The notes under the pieces were generated by a model that was given only the letters and a program-made list of their open reading frames with translations, searched no databases and was not told the origin of the DNA. From NCBI GenBank assembly GCA_030749235.1, contig JASMKM010000007.1:1-64000 (forward strand): a stretch of 64,000 nt of DNA, given 5' to 3'. Positions within the stretch are counted from its first letter, which is position 1; every line of letters starts with the position of its first letter. The DNA comes from Planctomycetota bacterium. GTDB taxonomy: Bacteria > Planctomycetota > UBA1135. The position numbers were made by a program, and so were the translations under genes. Below, in pieces: positions 24,366-35,796 of this stretch.

Positions 24366-26015
24366 ATGACTACTCTCGAATTTCCGCTTCCCGACATTGG
24401 GGAAGGTGTTCACGAAGGTGAAATCGTTCGTTGGATCGTCGCTGAAGGTGCATCGGTCTCCGAAGACGAGCCGGTCGTCGAAGTGATGACCGACAAAGCC
24501 ACCGTTGAAATACCTGCTCCCGCTTCCGGCGTTGTGATTAGCCATCGTTTTGCCGAGGGCGACGTCGCCACCGTCGGCGATGTGATCTTCGCAATCGACC
24601 AAAGTGGTGGTGGCACGGCTGCAGCTGCCCCTGCTGCCGAAGCCCCTGCTGCCGAAGCCCCCGCTCCAGGCCCCGTTGAAGCCCCTCCGGTGGAGGCACC
24701 CGGCGCTGCTCCTGCTGGTGGCGGCAGCTTGTTTGAGTTCCCACTGCCGGACATCGGTGAAGGTGTCCACGAAGGTGAGATCGTGCGTTGGATCGTTGCA
24801 GAAGGCGCGACAGTCGCAGAGGATGAGCCAGTCGTCGAAGTGATGACCGACAAGGCCACCGTCGAGATTCCAGCCCCCGTCGCCGGTGTGCTGCAATCGA
24901 CTTTGGTCGCCGAAGGAGAAGTCGCCACCGTCGGCGACGTGATCTTTGTGATTGCACTAGGTGATGGTGGAGGTGTTGCTGCACCCGCAGCTGCTCCAGC
25001 CCCAGCCGCTGCCGCGCCCGTCGCTGCCGCGCCGGCACCTGCTGCACCCGCCGCTGCTCCGGCAGCAACCATCCCTGCCGATCCGAACCGCAAGGTCCTG
25101 GCCGCACCAGCTACGCGTCGCTTGGCGCGTGAGATGGGTGTAGACCTGACCACCGTGATCGGTTCCGGTCCCAAAGGTCGGGTCAAGCCAGAGGATGTAC
25201 GCGCCGCCGCTGCAGCTCCAGCGGCTCCAGTCGCCGCACCATCGGTCGCCGCACCACCTACAACCCCGGCTGCTCCGGCCTCGCAATCACTGCCGAACTT
25301 CCCACAGGTCGTTGGTGCACGCGAAACCGAAGAGATTCCATTCCGTGGCATCCGTCGGAAGACCGCGGAAGCCATGTCGCGATCTAAGTTCACTGCAACG
25401 CACTTCTCGTTGATCGAGGAAGTGGATTGCACCGAGATGGTCTCGGCACGTGGGCGTGCCAAGGAGATTGGTGCCCGTCACGGCATCAAGGTCACCTACA
25501 TGGGTTACATCATGAAGGCCACAGCGCTGGCCTTGATGGAGTTCCCGCAGCTCAACTCTGAGCTAGACGAGGAACGCGGTGTGATTGTCCAGAAGCAGTA
25601 CGTAAACCTCGGCATCGCCGTCGACACACCGAACGGCCTAGTCGTGCCGGTGGTGCATGACGCCCACTTGAAGAGCATCTTGCAGTTGTCCGCCGACCTC
25701 ATGGACATCGCCGGTCGCGCGCGTGAAGGCAAGCTCAAGCCAACCGACTTTGCTGACAGCACCTTCAGCATCACCAACGCCGGCAACATCGGCGGCACGC
25801 TCGCTACTCCGATCATCAACTTCCCGGAAGTCGCGATTATGGGTGTGCATTCGATGCGCAAGATGCCGCGCTGTAAAGGCGACGACATCGTAGCTGCGCA
25901 GGTTATGAACCTGTCGATTAGCATCGACCACCGCATCGTCGATGGCGCCGATGGCGCACGATTCATGGTGCGCGTCCGTGAGTTGCTCGAGGACCCGAGT
26001 CTGATGCTGTTGTAG
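24366..26015 (+). CDS. pdhC: dihydrolipoamide acyltransferase E2 with two lipoyl domains
   Basis: The 549-residue E2 core has two nearly identical lipoyl domains, residues 1-78 and 122-198, each with the lipoylation motif VMTDKATVEIPAP (K44 and K163). Ala/Pro-rich flexible linkers follow both. A peripheral subunit-binding domain lies around 240-285 (APATRRLAREMGVDLTTVIG...GRVKPEDV). The catalytic acyltransferase domain fills the rest and contains the active-site SIDHRIVDGADG. It transfers the acyl group to CoA. The two lipoyl domains differ mainly at synonymous sites, so they arose by an internal duplication that is being conserved. It lies 13 bp after pdhB and 4 bp before the second E1 alpha. 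Confidence 0.95.
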   Translation: MTTLEFPLPDIGEGVHEGEIVRWIVAEGASVSEDEPVVEVMTDKATVEIPAPASGVVISHRFAEGDVATVGDVIFAIDQSGGGTAAAAPAAEAPAAEAPAPGPVEAPPVEAPGAAPAGGGSLFEFPLPDIGEGVHEGEIVRWIVAEGATVAEDEPVVEVMTDKATVEIPAPVAGVLQSTLVAEGEVATVGDVIFVIALGDGGGVAAPAAAPAPAAAAPVAAAPAPAAPAAAPAATIPADPNRKVLAAPATRRLAREMGVDLTTVIGSGPKGRVKPEDVRAAAAAPAAPVAAPSVAAPPTTPAAPASQSLPNFPQVVGARETEEIPFRGIRRKTAEAMSRSKFTATHFSLIEEVDCTEMVSARGRAKEIGARHGIKVTYMGYIMKATALALMEFPQLNSELDEERGVIVQKQYVNLGIAVDTPNGLVVPVVHDAHLKSILQLSADLMDIAGRAREGKLKPTDFADSTFSITNAGNIGGTLATPIINFPEVAIMGVHSMRKMPRCKGDDIVAAQVMNLSISIDHRIVDGADGARFMVRVRELLEDPSLMLL

Positions 26016-26019
26016 GGCA

Positions 26020-27159
26020 ATGCGCGTCGTTGAACCCAAAGGCGTCACTGTTCGCAAGGCCATGCGAGAAGACGGCACCGCACTCTTGAAGGCGTTTAAG
26101 GGTGTGGAGCCGGACAGCAATGATTTGCTGGCGATCCATCGCGCGATGTTAACCACGCGCTTAATGGATGAACGCATGATGAAGCTGCAGCGCCAAGGGC
26201 GTGTCGGTTTTGTGGGTTCCTCGATGGGGCAGGAGGGCGCAATCCACGCGTCAGCACAGGTTTTCGGCGCGAGCGACTGGATCTTTTCGGCACTGCGTGA
26301 AGGTGGAGTCACCTTGCAACGTGGCATGTCGATGAATGATTACGTGGCGCATATGTTCGGCAACGCCGAAGACACCGCCAAAGGTCGGCAAATGCCGAAC
26401 CACTTCCAGTGCAAGGAAGCGAACTTCCCGAGTTGGTCGAGCGTGTTGGGCACACAGATGCCGCACGCCGTCGGTGTGGCCATGGCCATGCAGCGACGCG
26501 GTGAGAAAAACGTGGTCGCCGCCTATACCGGTGATGGTGCCACCAGCACCAGCGGTTTCCATTCGGCGATGAACTTCGCCGGGGTCTACAAGGCACCGGT
26601 GGTTTTCCTGGTAATCGATAATGGCTGGGCGATCTCCTTGCCGAGCGCCAAGCAGACCGCCTCGAAGTCCTACGCCGATAAGGCCGTGGCTTATGGCATG
26701 CCAGGTTTCAATGTCGACGGAATGGATGTGTTCGCGGTCTTTGATGCGGTGGAGGAGGCTCGACAGCGCGCCTTGGCCGGTGAAGGTCCAAGCTTGTTGA
26801 ACTTGCGTTGTTACCGCCAAGGAGGTCACTCCAGTTCGGATGACCCTACGCGTTACCGCAACGAGGAAGAAGTTGAGTACTGGGCCAAGCGCGATCCGCT
26901 CGCACGCTTCGAGAACTACCTGTTCAAGCATGACCTGCTGAAAGATGCCGCGCTCGAGCAGATGAACCATACGCTGACCGAGCAGATCAAGGATGCAGTC
27001 GATCACGCCGAGACCGTCGGCCCGCCGCCGCTGGAGTCCTTGGTAGAGGATGTCTACGATTCACCGCCGCACCACCTGCGCAGACAAGTCGCGGATGCGC
27101 TACGCATCGTTGCCGAAAAGGGCGATGTTGACCGCTTGGTCGGCAAGTTTCCACTGTAA
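26020..27159 (+). CDS. second 2-oxoacid dehydrogenase E1 alpha subunit
   Basis: This 379-residue paralogue of the first E1 alpha retains the thiamine site (GDGATSTSGFHSAMNF then IDN), QMPNHFQ and a QGGHSSSDDPTRY loop. It is clearly diverged from the first copy at the N-terminus (about 35 extra residues) and C-terminus. No second E1 beta follows; the next 420 bp are non-coding. It may share the single E1 beta and confer a second substrate range, or be a condition-specific isoform. The start at 26020 lies 4 bp after the E2 stop, so it is the last gene of the lipA-pdh operon. Confidence 0.85.
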   Translation: MRVVEPKGVTVRKAMREDGTALLKAFKGVEPDSNDLLAIHRAMLTTRLMDERMMKLQRQGRVGFVGSSMGQEGAIHASAQVFGASDWIFSALREGGVTLQRGMSMNDYVAHMFGNAEDTAKGRQMPNHFQCKEANFPSWSSVLGTQMPHAVGVAMAMQRRGEKNVVAAYTGDGATSTSGFHSAMNFAGVYKAPVVFLVIDNGWAISLPSAKQTASKSYADKAVAYGMPGFNVDGMDVFAVFDAVEEARQRALAGEGPSLLNLRCYRQGGHSSSDDPTRYRNEEEVEYWAKRDPLARFENYLFKHDLLKDAALEQMNHTLTEQIKDAVDHAETVGPPPLESLVEDVYDSPPHHLRRQVADALRIVAEKGDVDRLVGKFPL

Positions 27160-27580
27160 CGGTTGTCAGTGGTTGGCGTGCCTTTGGAAGCCACGCCTTG
27201 GAGCGCCGGGAATAGGGCGAAGCCCATGCGGATATCGAGCTTCGCACAAAAAAAACAAGCATTAAGGTATGTATTCTTGGAAAAATAAGGACAGTCCCTA
27301 TGCCGTAATCCTTGTCGCACCGGCAGTCCGGCATGGGCCATAGAGGCCCCAAACTGATTCAGGTTCAAGCCAGCTCCAAGATGAAATACAGCACCCAAAA
27401 ACGGCAAAGTGATGCCGTCGGCGAGGGAAAATAATAAACCCGAATCAGGGGTAGAAATTTTCACCTCCGGCTCGGAACTAGGCTTCCCTGAAGGCGACCG
27501 CATCGCTATCCTGTGCGCCACAAATGGGGAAGGTGGAACCCAAATTCCCACACCCCAGGAAGATCTCCCGCTTCCTCACA
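27160..27580. other. 421-bp intergenic region before the alternative complex III operon
   Basis: No coding frame here looks real. It contains GGCGTG/CACGCC (27176-27198) and GCGAAGC/GCTTCGC (27217-27245) inverted repeats, the second followed by an A-run of eight. Neither has a downstream T-run on the plus strand. The promoter of the act-cox operon is expected here, but I see no convincing -35/-10 pair. Confidence 0.5.
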
Positions 27581-28231
27581 ATGAGTGACTACCATTTTCC
27601 CAGGTGGACGGACCGTGTTCGTCCAATCATGGGGTACGCTGCAATCATTGTCCCCATCTACTTGGTGGGGCTTATGACTTACGCATTTTCGGCCGACAAC
27701 CTCAACCGAGGTTACGCGCCGGAGCAGCCAATCCCCTTTAGTCATGCCCTTCACGCCGGTGAGCTTGGTGTGGATTGTCGCTATTGCCATAACACCGTCG
27801 AGACCGGTGCGATGGCGGCGCTGCCACCGACCTCCACCTGCATGAACTGCCACGAGCGCGTGCGCCCGGAGAGCCCCTTGCTGGCCCCGTTGCGCGAGAG
27901 CGCGGAGACTGGCGACCCAGTCGAATGGGTGCGTGTACATGACCTTCCTGAGTACGTCTACTTCAACCACAGCGCTCACTTGAGTGCTGGTGTCGGTTGC
28001 GTGGAGTGCCACGGCCGTGTTGATCAGATGGACGTGGTTCGCCAGGAAGAAAACCTCTCGATGGGGTGGTGCCTCGAATGCCACCGCGATCCGGCTCCGC
28101 GCCTACGTCCTACCGATCACATCACTGATCTCGGCTGGAACCCCACCGAGAACCGCGAAGTCCTCGGTCAGCGCATCATGGCCGAGAAGAACATCCACCC
28201 ACGTGAGGATTGCTCCACCTGTCACCGATGA
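27581..28231 (+). CDS. actA: alternative complex III pentaheme cytochrome subunit ActA
   Basis: The 216-residue product starts MSDYHFPRW and has one N-terminal membrane segment (YAAIIVPIYLVGLMTYAF). Five heme c motifs follow: CRYCH, CMNCH, CVECH, CLECH and CSTCH, the count of canonical ActA. ActA is the periplasmic electron wire of the menaquinol-oxidising alternative complex III. I chose ATG 27581; a frame from 27524 adds 19 residues that do not look like a membrane anchor. The stop overlaps the ActB start (ATGA). The gene opens a roughly 14-kb respiratory operon. Confidence 0.93.
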   Translation: MSDYHFPRWTDRVRPIMGYAAIIVPIYLVGLMTYAFSADNLNRGYAPEQPIPFSHALHAGELGVDCRYCHNTVETGAMAALPPTSTCMNCHERVRPESPLLAPLRESAETGDPVEWVRVHDLPEYVYFNHSAHLSAGVGCVECHGRVDQMDVVRQEENLSMGWCLECHRDPAPRLRPTDHITDLGWNPTENREVLGQRIMAEKNIHPREDCSTCHR

Positions 28232-31216
28232 AACGATCCGAATCAACCAAGCGCTACTGGCGTAGTATCCACGACCTCGAGCAGACGCCGGAATTCGCGG
28301 CTGCGCAGAACAACGAGTTCGCTGGGCAGATCGACCAGGAGTGGACCACCACCTCGCGTCGCCGCTTCATCCAGCTGATGGGTGCTTCGGTCGCCTTGGC
28401 AACTGCGACCAGCTGCCGTTGGCAGGAAGAGAAGCTACTGCCGTTGAACGACCGCAACCCAGGCTTGACTCCGGGCAGCCCGAAGAACTTCTCGAGCATT
28501 CTCGATTCCGACGGCTTCGCCATCGGCGTCAAGGTCACAAGCTTCGACGGCCGCCCCACCAAGATCGAAGGTAACCCGCTGCACCCTGAATCGCTCGGTG
28601 CCACCTCGACCTACGCGCAAGCTGCAACTCTCGGCCTCTACGACCCAGACCGTAGCCGCACCGTGATTCATCACGATGGCAGCAACGCCGTGGACAAGAC
28701 CGCCGAAGATTTGGCAGCACTCACTGCAGGAATCGCCGCCAAGAAGGGAGCAGGTAGCGGAGCCGTCGCAGTCCTAGCCGAACCGAGCGCGTCGCCATCG
28801 ATGTTGCGCCTGAAGGAGTCCTTCATGAAGGCCTTCCCTCGAGCCACGTGGGTGGACTACTCTCCGATTGCGCGCGACAACGAGGTTGCCGGCTGCAAGA
28901 TGGCCTTCGCCTTGAATGCGCGTCCTTACTACCGGATGAGCGATGCAAAGATCATCGTCGCGCTCGACGATGACTTCCTCTACGAGGGTCCATCGGCACT
29001 GCGCCTGATGCGTGAAGTCACCGCGCGTCGCAAGCCTGAGGCTGGCTGGATGAACCGCATCTACTCGGTCGAGGCCAACTACTCCTTGACCGGCGGATTC
29101 GCCGACCATCGCCTGCCGTTGCGCAGCTCCGAGATCGGCGCCTTTGTTACGGCCTTGCGCGCCAAGATCTCCGGTGGCACGGCACCGACCCTGTCGGCCA
29201 AGGGTGCGGATGATTTCCTCACCGCGATGGCTTCGGATCTGAAAGCCCATAAGGGAGAGTGCATCATCACTTGTGGTCCTGGCCAGCCTGCCGCAGTCCA
29301 CGCCCACGTGCATGCGCTCAACATGGAGCTAGGCGCCAGCGGCAAGACGGTCGACTACTACGAGGCTACTGCTAACGGCTCGGGCCTGGATGCGGTCAAG
29401 GATTTGGTAGGTAAGATGAACGCCGGCACCGTCACCGATTTGGTAATCCTTGGCGGTAACCCTGTCTACGACATGCCTGCTGACCTGGCTTTCGGCGACG
29501 CCCTCGACAAGGTCGCCAACAGTGTCCGCCTCGGCCAGTACCTCGACGAGACTTCGGTCAAGTGCACCTGGCATGTGCCGCAGGCCCATGAGTTAGAGCT
29601 CTGGACCGATGGCGCAGCCCCGGAAGGCACCGTGTCGATCGGCCAGCCGCTGATCAACCCCTTGTGGGATGGCCTGGGCACCACCGAGGTGCTGTCGCAG
29701 CTGCTCGGCGAGTCGAAGAACTCAATGGAGATCGTCAAGCAGACTTCCGGTCTCGGTTCGACCGCTTGGCGCAAGGCGCTGCACGATGGCATCGTCGCGG
29801 GCACAGGTGCGAAACCTTACCGCGTGAAGTTGCGTGAGCTACCGAAACTCGCAACGCCGATGGAAGGTCTGGAGCTGCGCTTCATTCCTCACTTCGCATT
29901 GCGCGATGGTCGGTACGCCAACCTCGGTTGGCTGCAGGAGCTGCCCGACCCGATGACTAAGTTGACTTGGGACAACGCCGCGCTGATTTCCTTTGCCACC
30001 GCTGAACGTCTCGGTGTCCAGCATGAGTCGATGGTCGAGCTGACCGTCGGCGGTCGCAAGCTGGAGGTCGCTGCTTACCTGATGCCAGGCCACGCGGATG
30101 ATTCCATTACCTTGGCGCTCGGCTTTGGTCGCACCGACGGCGGTCACGTCGCCGGCCTAAGCGACGACGACGTCGAGGCGGTCGGTTTCGATAGCTACAA
30201 GCTGCGTGGTTCCGATGCCATGGATGTGGCAGCCGTCAGCTTGGCGACCACCAATAAGACCTACCTCCTGGCGACGACCCAAGACCACTTTGCGATGGAC
30301 GACATCGGCACCAAGGGTAGCCAGAGTCGTCTGCCGAACCTAGTCAAGGAGAACACGCTTGACGGTTACGAGCATGACAAGACCTTCGCCAAGCACGCTG
30401 CAGACTTCTGGGGCGACGAGAAGACCTTGTGGCAGGAACTCGATTCACAGAAGGACACCAACCACAAATGGGGGATGGCTATCGACCTGAGTTCGTGCAC
30501 CGGCTGCGGCAGCTGCACCGTCGCTTGCCAATCGGAGAACAACATCTCCGTGGTCGGCAAGGAGCAGGTGTTGCGCGGCCGCGAGATGGCTTGGATTCGC
30601 CTCGACCGCTACTTCCTTGGAGACGCGGAGAACCCAAAGGCAATCAACCAGCCCATCAACTGTGCGCACTGCGAACTCGCTCCATGCGAATCGGTGTGCC
30701 CGGTAGCGGCGACCACCCACAGCGAGGAAGGCCTCAACGACATGGTCTACAACCGCTGCATCGGTACTCGGTACTGCGCGAACAACTGTCCTTATAAGGT
30801 CCGTCGCTTCAACTACTTCAACTTCAACAAGGATGCTGCCCAGCCGGGCAACGAGGTGTTGAAGATGGCCGCCAACCCGGATGTCACGGTACGCGACCGC
30901 GGAGTCATGGAGAAGTGCACCTTCTGCGTACAGCGCATCGAGCGCGTCCGTATCGACAGTCGCAACGAGGATCGCGACACCTTCATCGAAGATGGCGCCA
31001 TCAAGGTCGCATGCGAGCAGGCTTGCCCTGCCGATGCGATCGTCTTCGGCGACCTGCTCGACGACGACAGCCGCGTGCTGAAGGCCCAGTCCCAGGACCG
31101 TGCCTACAAGCTGCTGGTTGAACTCAACAACAAACCACGGATCAGTTTCCTGGCTCGGATCCGTAACCCGCATCCATCCCTAGAGGCTCACGAAGCCGCT
31201 GAGGAGGTCGTCTCCC

Positions 31217-31224
<8 letters not shown>
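28228..31224 (+). CDS. actB: alternative complex III molybdopterin-like/iron-sulfur subunit ActB
   Basis: The 998-residue protein fuses an inactive molybdopterin-oxidoreductase-like domain (about 1-740) with a C-terminal ferredoxin-like domain. A twin-arginine-like [15 protein letters not shown] near residue 44 suggests folded export. The C-terminal part has the expected four Cys clusters: [43 protein letters not shown] and EKCTFC...[11 protein letters not shown], which would bind three 4Fe-4S clusters and one 3Fe-4S. These carry electrons between the quinol site in ActC and the ActA hemes. The ATG overlaps the ActA stop. The C-terminus overlaps ActC by 8 bp. Confidence 0.94.
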
Positions 31225-32611
<1,387 letters not shown>

Positions 32612-32623
32612 GAGGGCGAAACG

Positions 32624-34114
32624 ATGACCAACGACAACAACTTCTACGGTCTGCTGGCTGAGTTCGAGGATCCGACCGCCCTCTGTAAGGGTGCGGAACG
32701 GGTTCGAGACGCCGGCTATAAGCACTGGGACTGCCACTCGCCGTTCCCGGTCCACGGCCTCGATGATTGCATGGGCGTCAAGTTCACACGCCTGCCATGG
32801 ATTGTGCTGACGATGGGCCTCATCGGCTTGTTCTCCGGCATAGCCTTGCAGTGGTGGACCAACGCCGTTGACTACCCTTACGACATTTCCGGTAAGCCGG
32901 TCTGGTCGTTGCCCGCGAACATCCCGGTTATCTTTGAGGTCACCGTGTTGTTCTCGGCATTCACTGCCTTCTTCGCGATGTGGGGCATCAACGGCTTACC
33001 CCGTTGGTACCACCCGCTGCTTCGCAAGAAGAGCTTTGCCAAAGCCACCGACGACGGTTTTTTCATCTCGATCGAGGCCAAGGATCCGAGCTTCGCTCTT
33101 GAGCGTACCGGCGACTTCCTGAATACCATCGGCGCGAAGAGGGTCGAGGAGGTGCGCGAGGCCGATGAGCCCACCAACTTGCCTGGAAACATCAAGGCCA
33201 AGTTGTGGATCACTGCTGGTGTCATGCTAATCCCGGTCGGCATGGTCTACCAGACTTGGGATTCCACTACGACCGAGCCACGCGTGCACCTCGTCAAGGA
33301 CATGGACAAGCAAGATCGCTTCCGTTCCCAAGGCGAGACTTCCATGTTTGCGGATGGTCGCATGTCGCGCCCGCAGATCGAAGGCACAGTTGCCGAGGGT
33401 CAGTTCTTCGAGGACATGTCCTTCGTGACCGGTAAGGATGGTGGCAACTACGTCACCGCCATGCCGGCCTCGATCACCGTCGACGAGAAGTTTCTGGCTG
33501 AAGGCAAGAAGAACTTCGATATCTTCTGTGGGCTTTGCCACGGCGCCAATGGTGCTGGCAACAGCAAGATCCATGAACGCGCCATGATGCTGGCTGCGCA
33601 GGGCGAGGCGATTTGGGTACAGCCCACCGACTTGACTGGCGTGCGCATCATGGACATGGCCGATGGTCAAATCTTCGAGACCATCAGTAACGGTCTCAAC
33701 ACTATGCCTGCTTACGCCGCACAAATCTCTACGGAGGAGCGTTGGGCGATCATCGCCTACATGCGCGCCTTGCAGGAGGAGTATGGCGATGCAGGTCCGA
33801 GTGCCGATGAGCTTGCCAAAATGACTCCGGTCGAGCGCGGCGATTTGGTCTTCAACCAGCAAGGTTGCATGGCTTGTCACACCACGAACGGTACACCGCT
33901 GGTCGGTCCTACCTTTAAGGGTTACGTAGGCAGCGACATCAAGCTGACTACCGGCGAGACAGTAAAGGGCGACCTTGCCTACCTAACCGAATCCTTGCGC
34001 GATCCGCTCGCGAAGACACGTGAAGGTTCCATCCCAGGTGCGATGGTCGCGTACCCGAACATCACCGACGAACAGATCTCCGATCTCTTCGAGTACCTAA
34101 GCACTTTGAAGTAG
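32624..34114 (+). CDS. actDE: fused ActD-ActE subunit with two heme c sites
   Basis: Residues 1-180 match ActD (DUF3341): MTNDNNFYGLLAEFED, two membrane helices around 60-125 and FFISIEAKDPSFALERTGDFL. After another membrane segment (LWITAGVMLIPVGMVYQTW) the remaining 300 residues are an ActE-like cytochrome c part with two heme motifs, CGLCH and CMACH, and Met-containing loops. In the canonical complex ActD and ActE are separate proteins and ActE carries one heme. Fusion fixes the stoichiometry and adds a second heme that could speed transfer to the caa3 oxidase. A strong AGGAGG site precedes the ATG. Confidence 0.88.
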   Translation: MTNDNNFYGLLAEFEDPTALCKGAERVRDAGYKHWDCHSPFPVHGLDDCMGVKFTRLPWIVLTMGLIGLFSGIALQWWTNAVDYPYDISGKPVWSLPANIPVIFEVTVLFSAFTAFFAMWGINGLPRWYHPLLRKKSFAKATDDGFFISIEAKDPSFALERTGDFLNTIGAKRVEEVREADEPTNLPGNIKAKLWITAGVMLIPVGMVYQTWDSTTTEPRVHLVKDMDKQDRFRSQGETSMFADGRMSRPQIEGTVAEGQFFEDMSFVTGKDGGNYVTAMPASITVDEKFLAEGKKNFDIFCGLCHGANGAGNSKIHERAMMLAAQGEAIWVQPTDLTGVRIMDMADGQIFETISNGLNTMPAYAAQISTEERWAIIAYMRALQEEYGDAGPSADELAKMTPVERGDLVFNQQGCMACHTTNGTPLVGPTFKGYVGSDIKLTTGETVKGDLAYLTESLRDPLAKTREGSIPGAMVAYPNITDEQISDLFEYLSTLK

Positions 34115-34123
34115 GGCAGAAAA

Positions 34124-35464
34124 ATGAGTTCCCACCCCATTCAACTGGAAGGCGACAACCAAGCCGGTGATCTTTCACCGAAGGTTGCTCGCTTCGGCCT
34201 TGGTCTTGCTGTAGTAGGCCTCGGCCTCGGTGCTGCCCTTGGCTTCATGTCGAACGATCACGACGCCTACAGCCACTTCTGGTTCGCTTACCTAGTCGCA
34301 TTTTGCTTCGTGTTCACCATCGTGCTTGGTGCGACCTTCTTCACAATTGTTCAGCACTTGGTCAACGCGCATTGGAGCGTATCGGTCCGTCGCTTGTCGG
34401 AGTTGACCATGGCCAACATCCCGCTGTTCGCGATTTTCGCACTGCCGCTGTTGGTGCCGGCCTTCTCCGACGATGTCGAGGTCTGGAAATGGGCTTCCAT
34501 GGGGCACGGCCATGAGGCCGCAGCCGATCACGGAGCTACCGACGCTGCCGGCGACCAGGCCCATGCCGGTCCTGCTGAGGCGCATGACCTAGCCACCCAG
34601 CTGGAGCATGAGGAGCACGAGCACTTCGTCGCTGCGAAGGAGCCATACCTGAACCGCACCTTCTTCATTATCCGCCTGATTGCCTACTTCCTGCTGTGGA
34701 TGTGGATGGCCAGGTTCTTCTTTAAAAAATCGGTCGACCAGGACACTGCAGAAGGCATCGCACCAACCTTGGGAGCAAAGAAGGTCTCGGCGGTTTCGGT
34801 AATCCTGTTCGCCTTCGCCCTCAGCTTCTTTTCCTTCGACGTGTTGATGTCGCTGGATGAGACCTGGTTCAGCACCATCTTCGGCGTCTACATCTTCGCA
34901 GGAGCCTTCCTCAGCTGCGTGTGCTGGATGGTCTTGATGTCGAAGTTCCTGCAGGCCAAGGGCAAGATGACCAAGGTCATCAACGACGAGCACTACCATG
35001 ACCTGGGCAAGTGGATGTTCGCATTCACCTTCTTCTGGGGCTACATCGCGTTTTCTCAGTTCATGTTGATCTGGTACGCCAACATCCCTGAGGAGACCCA
35101 CTTCTACGCGGCTCGCCTTACCGACGCCTGGACCGGCTGGACCTGGTGTCTGTTGATTTTCCACTTCATCATCCCGTTCGCTGGTCTGCTTTCACGTCAC
35201 GTGAAGCGCAACACCAACGTGCTGAAGTACTGGGCCATTTACATGCTGGTTCTGCATTGGGTCGACATCTACTGGATCGCCATGCCGAACTACAAGCGTG
35301 GTGAAGCAGGCGCCGGCAACCCCTTCGGCCTGATGGAGATTGCCTTGGCCGTGGGCATGATTGGAGTTCTGATTTACGGTATCGGCAAGAAGTCGGCCAA
35401 GCAGGCCCTTCTGCCGGTGCGCGACCCGCTGCTCGGCAAGTGTCTTGGGTTCAAGAACATCTAG
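34124..35464 (+). CDS. actF: alternative complex III membrane subunit ActF
   Basis: The 446-residue protein has about ten membrane helices and matches ActF, the second large NrfD-like subunit: AYLVAFCFVFTIVLGATFF, HWSVSVRRLSELTMANIPL and HVKRNTNVLKYWAIYMLVLHW are typical. Between helices 3 and 4 it has a hydrophilic loop (about 126-168) rich in His, Ala and Glu (HGHEAAADHG, LEHEEHEHF). This is longer than I would expect and might bind metal. It ends the act part of the operon. Confidence 0.9.
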   Translation: MSSHPIQLEGDNQAGDLSPKVARFGLGLAVVGLGLGAALGFMSNDHDAYSHFWFAYLVAFCFVFTIVLGATFFTIVQHLVNAHWSVSVRRLSELTMANIPLFAIFALPLLVPAFSDDVEVWKWASMGHGHEAAADHGATDAAGDQAHAGPAEAHDLATQLEHEEHEHFVAAKEPYLNRTFFIIRLIAYFLLWMWMARFFFKKSVDQDTAEGIAPTLGAKKVSAVSVILFAFALSFFSFDVLMSLDETWFSTIFGVYIFAGAFLSCVCWMVLMSKFLQAKGKMTKVINDEHYHDLGKWMFAFTFFWGYIAFSQFMLIWYANIPEETHFYAARLTDAWTGWTWCLLIFHFIIPFAGLLSRHVKRNTNVLKYWAIYMLVLHWVDIYWIAMPNYKRGEAGAGNPFGLMEIALAVGMIGVLIYGIGKKSAKQALLPVRDPLLGKCLGFKNI

Positions 35465-35796
35465 CTCTTGCTTGGCCCCTGGGGGCGCGGCGGCCTAACT
35501 CGCCGGGCTCCACGGTGGGGGGATACCCGATGGGTTGCGCGCTTTGCTCGCCGCCCGCTTGGACGCTACCAAGGCCACCTGGCCCTAGTCGGAAGAGGTG
35601 GTTTTGGTATTCCATGGTGCACCCTTTGCAATCCCACAAATCTGAGGTTTTTAACGTGGCTGAGAAGTTGCCAGTCGCCAAACCAATACCTTGATTTTAT
35701 TGCAATGCTATGCGACGATTTTGCTTCCAATCCGTGCAAGTCCCTGTCCTTTGGGGTCTCTCAGCAGTATCTTGGCGCGGAAAATCACAGCAGAAA
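35465..35796. other. 332-bp intergenic region between act and cox genes
   Basis: No credible gene lies here. The first 120 bp are GC-rich with short imperfect hairpins (GGCCA/TGGCC near 35574-35585); the last 100 bp are AT-richer. A separate promoter for the SCO-cox genes could lie here, but I see no clear -10/-35 pair or T-run terminator. Confidence 0.4.

Noticed and set aside
24604-25290. Ala/Pro repeat stretches as a CRISPR or microsatellite
   Set aside because: They encode E2 linkers in frame, with no conserved repeat unit or spacers.
24410-25462. 350-codon minus-strand frame antisense to E2
   Set aside because: It is a mirror of the Ala/Pro-rich linkers (encodes Ala/Gly/Thr repeats); long open frames opposite GC-rich repetitive genes are expected.
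27217-27245. GCGAAGC/GCTTCGC hairpin followed by an A-run as terminator of the pdh operon
   Set aside because: On the plus strand the run is A, not T, and on the minus strand the T-run precedes the stem, so it does not fit an intrinsic terminator in either direction.
27054-27551. 165-codon minus-strand open frame across the 27160-27580 gap
   Set aside because: It overlaps the 3' end of the second E1 alpha, has no recognisable domain, signal or ribosome site, and its composition looks like antisense of GC-rich DNA.
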